From: AP-15 sp963781215
GTDB lineage: Bacteria; Pseudomonadota; Alphaproteobacteria; ATCC43930; CGMCC-115725
Assembly (NCBI GenBank): GCA_963781215.1
Contig: CAWAFE010000038.1
Span: 62,001-126,000 of the forward strand
Length of the DNA: 64,000 nt
Direction of reading: 5' to 3'
The notes beneath the pieces were generated by a model that was not told where the DNA came from, did no database searches, and saw nothing but the letters and a program-made list of their open reading frames with translations. A program made the position numbers and the translations under genes. Positions 59,742 through 64,000 of the stretch are shown one piece after another; within the stretch, counting starts at the first letter, position 1, and each line of letters begins with the position of its first letter.

Positions 59742-60221
59742 TCATGTAGGGGCCAGAACTCGCATCGACAAGCGTCTCAGGCAGACCGATGGTACAGGAC
59801 AGCGGTCGGGTTTGGCCATAATGGCCTCGGCGGATTTGGTCCAGACAAACGGTTGGGGACTGGCATTGTGCTCGGCGAGACAAGCATTGATGGCGGCCGG
59901 CAAGTCGGCGATCGAGTGGAAGACGCCGCGGCGGATGCGTTGCCGGGTCATCTTGGAAAACAAGTTCTCGACGGCGTTGAGCCAGGAGGCCGAGGTCGGG
60001 GTGAAATGGCAGGTCCAACGCGAATGACGCGCCAGCCAGGCCAGCACTTTGGGATGTTTGTGGGTGGCGTCGTTGTCGAGCACTGTATGGATCACCTTGC
60101 CGGCGGGGACCTGGCGTTCGACGGCGTTGAGAAAGCGGATGAATTCGATGTGGCGGTGGCGCTGCATGCAGCGCCCGATGACGCTGCCGTCGAGCAGGCT
60201 GAGGGCTGCGAACAGGGTGGC

Positions 60222-60245
60222 GCCCCCCGCCTTGCGGGGGCAGGC
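60222..60245. repeat. GC palindrome in the transposase gene, copy 2
   Basis: CCCCCGC (60224-60230), a short loop and GCGGGGG (60234-60240), followed on the plus strand by CAGGCT. Read on the minus strand it is AGCCTGCCCCCGCAAGGCGG followed by GGG, the same core as copy 1 but in opposite orientation. It interrupts the transposase between THDYKR and the LFAALSLLDGSVIGRC region. Confidence 0.7.
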
Positions 60246-60570
60246 TGGGCCGCTTGTAATCGTGGGTCATCGTCTGGCAGCGCCCCGACTTGATCGGCAA
60301 TCCGGGCTGGGTGCGGTCGAGCGCCTGGATCTGGCTGTTCTCGTCGATCGACAACCCCACCGCATGGGCCGGCGGATCGACGTAGAGCCCGACGATGTCG
60401 GTCAGCTTGGCGGCGAAACGGGGGTCGCGCGAGCGCTTGAAGGTTCGCAGCCGATGCGGCTGCAGCTGATCCGCCTGCCAGATGCGCTGCACCGAACCCA
60501 GCGAGATGCCCACCGTCTTGGCCATCGCGCGGCCGGTCCAGTGGGTCGCCTGGTGCGGCGGTTGGGTGCA

Positions 60571-60596
60571 GAGCCTGCCCCCGCGAAGGCGGGGGT
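60571..60596. repeat. GC palindrome in the transposase gene, copy 1
   Basis: CCCCCGC (60578-60584), loop GAAG, GCGGGGG (60589-60595), preceded by AGCCTG. It interrupts the transposase just before the PHQATHWTGRAMA region. Removing roughly this element would rejoin the usual IS630 sequence. Confidence 0.7.
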
Positions 60597-60939
60597 CAGC
60601 GCCACCACCCGCGCCGTGATTTCCGCCGCGATCGGCGCCTTGCCGGGCTTGCGGGTCTTGTCGCGCAGCAAACCCTCGACCCCGCTCTCGGTGAAGCGTT
60701 GTTGCCACCGCCACACCGTCGGCCGGCTGACGCCGATGCTGTGCGCCGCCCGCTGCGCCGAGTGCCGATCTGCCGAGGCGAGCACGATGCGCGCCCGCTC
60801 CACATGCTGGCGCCGCCGATTGCGGTCGGTCGCGATTGCTTGCAGCAAATCCCTCGCAGTCGCACTATCTGCCGAGACCATCGCTATCCAGCTGCCCTGA
60901 CCCATTCATTATGGATCTCTGAATCTCAGTGCATTGAAC

Positions 60940-61710
60940 CGCCCAGTATCGCCCCGTTCATCGTGTTTGACGACGCCGATATCGAGGCCGCGGTCAAGGG
61001 TGCGATCGCCTCGAAATACAGGAATGCCGGCCAAACCTGCGTCTGCGCCAACCGCATCCTGGTGCAGGACGGCGTCTACGATGCGTTCACCAAGGCCTCG
61101 CCGAGACCGCAGGTGCCGCCGACGGGTTCGAGCCCGTTGCGGTGATCGGCCCGCTGAAGGCGGTCGAGAAGGTTGAGGCCCACATCGCCGATGCCGTCAA
61201 AGGGGCGCCAAGGTTGTGAACGGCGGCAAGCGTGCGACACAGGGCGACAACTCGTTCGAGCCGACGGTGCTGACCGATGTGACGACCGACATGGTCATCA
61301 CCAAGGAGGAGACCTTTGGCCCGGTCGCCCCGCTCTATCGCTTCAAGAGCGAAGCCGACGCGATCAAGATGGCCAACGACGCCCCCTCCCAACCCTCCCC
61401 CGCAGCGGGAGGTAGGGAGGGGGCCTCCTATTTCTACAGCCGCGACATCGGCCGCATCTGGCGCGTCGCCGAGGCTCTCGAATACGGCATCGTCGGCATC
61501 AACGAGGGCATCATCTCGCCAAGGCCCCTGGCGAGATCGCCCCCTTCGGCGGCATGAAGGAAAGCGGCATCGGCCCATCTCGCGGTTTACTGGGGCTCGA
61601 AATACGGCATCGAGGAATTCCTCGAGGTCAAATACCTCTGCATGGGCGGCATCACCGGTAAGTTCGAACCAGCCCGCGCCGAGGGGGCGTGGGCGGCTGG
61701 TCAGCGTTAG
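60940..61710 (+). pseudogene. Aldehyde dehydrogenase fragment (GabD-like), truncated and frameshifted
   Basis: The C-terminal part of a succinate-semialdehyde dehydrogenase-like enzyme. It starts inside the catalytic domain (APFIVFDDADIEAAVKGAIA) with the catalytic Cys in YRNAGQTCVCANRILVQDG, continues with KRATQGDNSFEPTVLTDVTT and EETFGPVAPLYRFKSEADAI, and ends EEFLEVKYLCMGGI. The first half is missing at the transposase side. At least three single-base losses (near 61100, 61205 and 61515) and a further break near 61580 disrupt the frame, and a palindromic insert (61381-61424) replaces the usual residues before ASYFYSRDIGRIW. The pattern fits true decay after IS insertion. Confidence 0.8.
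61381..61424. repeat. Nested GC palindrome inside the aldehyde dehydrogenase fragment
   Basis: Outer arms GCCCCCTCCC (61381-61390) and GGGAGGGGGC (61415-61424) pair perfectly over 10 bp; inner arms CCTCCC (61394-61399) and GGGAGG (61407-61412) form a second stem. It is read in frame as PSQPSPAAGGREG between MAND and ASYFYSRD, where relatives have only about five residues. Confidence 0.75.
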
Positions 61711-62366
61711 CGGGCCTGGGCAATCAGCGCGTCGCGCCGTTCGGCGGCACGGATGGCGAGGTCGTGGCAAAGATAGGCAAGGCGGCTGCGGCACCAGGGC
61801 TGACCCGACAGGACGTCATACTCGCCGGGCATTGGCAACCCCGCCGGAACCGAGGCGACGAGCCCCAGGCGGCGTGCGGCGGCGACGCAGCGCCAAGCAT
61901 GATCGGCGAAGGCCACAACCGCGACATTCCCGAGCGATCTCGGATTGCCGGATTGCCGAACGATATCAGCGATGACCGCCGAGGTGCTCAAATAAATCGG
62001 CTCGGCCCGCTCGTCCCGCGCCGGGAAAATCGTGGTGAGCTTTTCCTGCGGCACCCGCGCACCGATCGCCTCGGCGACTTCCCACTGAGCGTAGATCGGC
62101 GCGCCTGTCTGGCGATGAAGCCGCAGCGCGATCTCGGCGAGCGCCTCGTTGACCGGCCCCGGCTGGCGATTGCCGTTGGGCTGCATGCGATTGCCAAAGG
62201 TGAAGGCAAGGATCGTCGCGATTTGCTGCGGCGCGATCTCGGGCGCGCGCCACGACAGCACGTCTTCGCCGAGAAGCCGAGCGAGTTCTTCTGCCGTCGC
62301 CTGGTCTGCAAGCTCATCTGCGAGATGGACCGCGATCTGGCCGAGCAGATTTTCAGAGACAGCCAT
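61707..62366 (-). CDS. Conserved hypothetical protein
   Basis: A 219-residue intact soluble protein with no signal peptide. A strand-turn-helix region (ILAFTFGNRMQPNGNRQPGP, then VNEALAEIALRLHRQTGAPI) and later VAVVAFADHAWRCVAAARRL give a Rossmann-like alternation, vaguely recalling SanA/ElyC (DUF218) proteins, but I am not confident of that. The stop overlaps the stop of the dehydrogenase fragment on the other strand. It is divergent from the sugar-binding protein gene with 90 bp between. Confidence 0.55.
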   Translation of the reverse strand: MAVSENLLGQIAVHLADELADQATAEELARLLGEDVLSWRAPEIAPQQIATILAFTFGNRMQPNGNRQPGPVNEALAEIALRLHRQTGAPIYAQWEVAEAIGARVPQEKLTTIFPARDERAEPIYLSTSAVIADIVRQSGNPRSLGNVAVVAFADHAWRCVAAARRLGLVASVPAGLPMPGEYDVLSGQPWCRSRLAYLCHDLAIRAAERRDALIAQAR

Positions 62367-62455
62367 GGTTGAGCCCTTTCGCCGGAGCGCCTGGCGGCTT
62401 GTCAGGTAATTCCCGCTCTGCCAGGATCACAGCAAGAGCGAGAGGAGCCGGGAAG

Positions 62456-63802
62456 ATGACAATACTCGGGCCGCGGCCGCGGCGGCGACAGTTATTGCAG
62501 GCGGGCGCGGCGGCGGCGGGAGCTCTGATACTGCCCGGCAGGGCGCCGGCGCAGGGCGGCGCCAAGCCGCTGTCCGGCACCACGCTGAACATCGCGTGCT
62601 GGAGCTCGCCGTATGCGAAGCTCTTGACCGAATACGTCCCGCAATTCGAAGCGGCGACCGGTGCCAAGGTCAATTACGAGACCCCGTCCTTCCCGATCTA
62701 TAATCAGCGCACCGACGTTGAATTGTCGACCGGCGGTTCGGCGTACGACGTGCTCAACGTCACCTTCATCTACATCGGCCGCTGGATCGGCGCCGGCTGG
62801 TTCATCCCTCTCGATCCGTACCTAAACGATCCGCAAAGAACGCCGGCCGATTGGCAACCCGGCGATTTCCTGCCCGGGGCCACCGCGGCATTCAAGGACC
62901 CGTCAGGGAAGCTCTACGCGATCCCATGGACCGCCGACATCTACATGGCCGGGGCCGGGCGCTTCGATCTGTTCGAAAAGGCCGGCAAAGCGATGCCCGA
63001 CACCTTCGACGAGGTGGTGGGGACAATGAAGGCGGTGCACATGAAGGACGGCGTCCCCGCCTTCTTGACCGAGAACCATTACGGCTGGAGCTTCATCCCC
63101 TGGTTGCAGGGCTTTGGCGGCAACGTCTTCCGTGACCCGCCGGAGGATTTGATGCCGGTGCTCGACACCCCCGAGGCGATCGCGGGCGCGGATTTCTTTG
63201 CCAAACTGGTGCACGACTTCGGGCCCGACGGGGCGATCTCCTATACCTACGACCAGGTCGTCGCGACGCTCAAAGCCGGCCGCGCCAATTACTCGCCCAA
63301 TGGCCAAATTTTCGTCCTTCAGATGGGCGCTAAGGACAGCAAGGTCGCCAACACCTGCAATTTCTCGATGTGCCCGGCCGGGCCGCAGGGGCGGTTTCCC
63401 GGCGTGGCGACGCATGGCTGGGGCATCCCGACCGGCTCGAAGAACAAGGACGCCGCCTGGCAATTCATTACCTGGGCAATGTCAAAGCCGGTTATCCAGC
63501 GAATGGTCGCCGAGCGCGGCTACAGCTCGATCACCCGGCGCTCGCTGATCGACAGCCCCGAATTCAAGGGCAAGCTCACCATCAACGGGCACGATATCGT
63601 CAAAATCTATCTCGATACCATCGCTCTCGGCGAGCGGGGCTACATGAAATACCGGACGATCTACGTCTACCCGCAAGTCGACAAGCAGATCGACATCGCC
63701 ATCCAGAACATCGCCTCAGGGCAGATGTCGGCCAAGGAGGCGATGCAACAGGCGCAGCAGAACTCGCTGGCTGAGCTGAAGCGGGCCGGCATCAAGCTCT
63801 AG
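62456..63802 (+). CDS. Family 1 ABC sugar-binding protein
   Basis: A 448-residue intact periplasmic binding protein. It has a Tat-like signal (RPRRRQLLQAGAAAAGALIL), then LNIACWSSPYAKLLTEYVPQ, YDVLNVTFIYIGRWIGAGWF, LYAIPWTADIYMAGAGRFDL, and HGWGIPTGSKNKDAAWQFIT, all in the order of family 1 solute-binding proteins for sugars and polyols. ATG 62456 is chosen because GAGAGGAGC precedes it and the signal peptide begins there. It starts an importer operon whose first permease follows after 7 bp. Confidence 0.9.
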   Translation: MTILGPRPRRRQLLQAGAAAAGALILPGRAPAQGGAKPLSGTTLNIACWSSPYAKLLTEYVPQFEAATGAKVNYETPSFPIYNQRTDVELSTGGSAYDVLNVTFIYIGRWIGAGWFIPLDPYLNDPQRTPADWQPGDFLPGATAAFKDPSGKLYAIPWTADIYMAGAGRFDLFEKAGKAMPDTFDEVVGTMKAVHMKDGVPAFLTENHYGWSFIPWLQGFGGNVFRDPPEDLMPVLDTPEAIAGADFFAKLVHDFGPDGAISYTYDQVVATLKAGRANYSPNGQIFVLQMGAKDSKVANTCNFSMCPAGPQGRFPGVATHGWGIPTGSKNKDAAWQFITWAMSKPVIQRMVAERGYSSITRRSLIDSPEFKGKLTINGHDIVKIYLDTIALGERGYMKYRTIYVYPQVDKQIDIAIQNIASGQMSAKEAMQQAQQNSLAELKRAGIKL

Positions 63803-63809
63803 GGAAAAT

Positions 63810-64000
63810 GTGGCAACGCAGCCGGCCTCGATAGAAGAGGCCGCGGGCAGGCGCCGGCCGGCGCATACAGCGCTGTCGGGTTGGCAGCGTCACCAGGGGC
63901 GCGCCTTCGCCTTGGGTCTGCTCCCCGCCCTCCTGGTCTTGGTGGCGATAACGCTCGGCCCGACGATCTACCTAGTGGTTACCAGCCTCACACCGCTCAA
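63810..64000 (+). CDS. ABC sugar permease, 5' part only
   Basis: The first 63 residues of a MalF-type permease, running off the window. After a polar N-terminus comes a membrane segment (FALGLLPALLVLVAITLGPT, then IYLVVTSLTPL), the usual first TM of sugar ABC permeases. GTG 63810 is the start with GGGAAAAT just upstream; ATG 63808 leads to a stop within nine codons. Confidence 0.8.
   Translation, partial: MATQPASIEEAAGRRRPAHTALSGWQRHQGRAFALGLLPALLVLVAITLGPTIYLVVTSLTPL

Larger units (their letters stand above)
59742..60905 (-). mobile_element. IS630-family transposase, broken by two palindrome insertions
   Basis: IS630-type DDE transposase. It has an N-terminal helix-turn-helix (AQRAAHSIGVSRPTVWRWQQ), then THWTGRAMAKTVGISLGSVQ, the first catalytic Asp region VGLSIDENSQIQALDRTQPG, the second LDNDATHKHPKVLAWLA, and the Glu region HFTPTSASWLNAVENLFSKM. 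It lies in three frames. Both breaks coincide with GC hairpins at 60571-60596 and 60222-60245 that have no counterpart in the expected protein. The element truncates the aldehyde dehydrogenase gene to its right. It cannot make a full transposase as it stands. Confidence 0.85.

Noticed and set aside
57196..60714. A single 1172-residue minus-strand frame joining transposase sequence to the DUF3141 protein
   Set aside because: The first 430 residues are transposase and intergenic DNA read through by chance. DUF3141 has its own ATG at 59415 and a box upstream, so this is not a fusion protein.

Overview
The window is GC-rich, densely coded DNA that looks like a chromosome segment of an alphaproteobacterium, most likely an uncultured member of the Rhodospirillales. 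That placement rests on gene content (RND and NodT-type efflux, a DUF3141/phosphotransacetylase/FabI-like/acetate kinase operon, DUF5681 and AtzG/AtzE-like genes, FixK/FNR-type boxes), not on a marker gene. I see no rRNA, tRNA, CRISPR array or replication origin. Many genes are broken by single-base frameshifts. About twenty of the breaks between 2.8 and 13.7 kb are healed by removing one base, which points to uncorrected insertion errors in the assembly rather than mass gene death.

Region 1 (1-9.1 kb): a divergent pair of units. An unusual ABC exporter (minus) faces a tightly overlapping plus-strand run of four glycosyltransferases, a polysaccharide-deacetylase-like protein and a small membrane protein. 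This reads as an uncharacterised surface-glycan pathway. Region 2 (9.1-15.3 kb): a peptide/opine-type ABC importer with a fused double ATPase, a solute-binding protein and two permeases. Region 3 (15.3-26.2 kb): mixed metabolic genes, namely an MBL hydrolase, FAD monooxygenase, AtzG/AtzE-like amidase pair with a shortened amidase, enoyl-CoA hydratase, TPP enzyme, DUF5681 protein, cupin, LLM flavin oxidoreductase, a decayed Cys-rich-repeat gene, a VOC protein and an OmpA-like lipoprotein. Region 4 (26.4-32.4 kb): a complete tripartite RND efflux operon.

Region 5 (32.4-59.6 kb) is the most coherent block. It holds a GH13 enzyme, four small secreted proteins, AraC regulators, an ion channel/AI-2E/HlyD/DUF2955 membrane module, an MGH1-type glucosidase, glgX, pgm, glgP, and a six-gene operon of PhaC-like DUF3141 protein, phosphate acetyltransferase, FabI-like reductase, acetate kinase, a hypothetical and an ion channel. 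Together these can carry glycogen to glucose phosphates and acetyl-CoA to acetate plus ATP. Three FixK/FNR-type palindromes lie upstream of the GH13 gene, one AraC gene and the DUF3141 operon, so low-oxygen control of a store-burning, acetate-forming pathway is a reasonable inference. The AraC genes sit in a duplicated segment in which each copy has lost a different one of two regulators, and a GH13 fragment lies beside it.

Region 6 (59.7-64 kb): an IS630-type transposase carrying two copies of a short GC palindrome, a 5'-truncated aldehyde dehydrogenase carrying another palindrome, a hypothetical gene, and the start of a sugar-type ABC importer that runs off the window.
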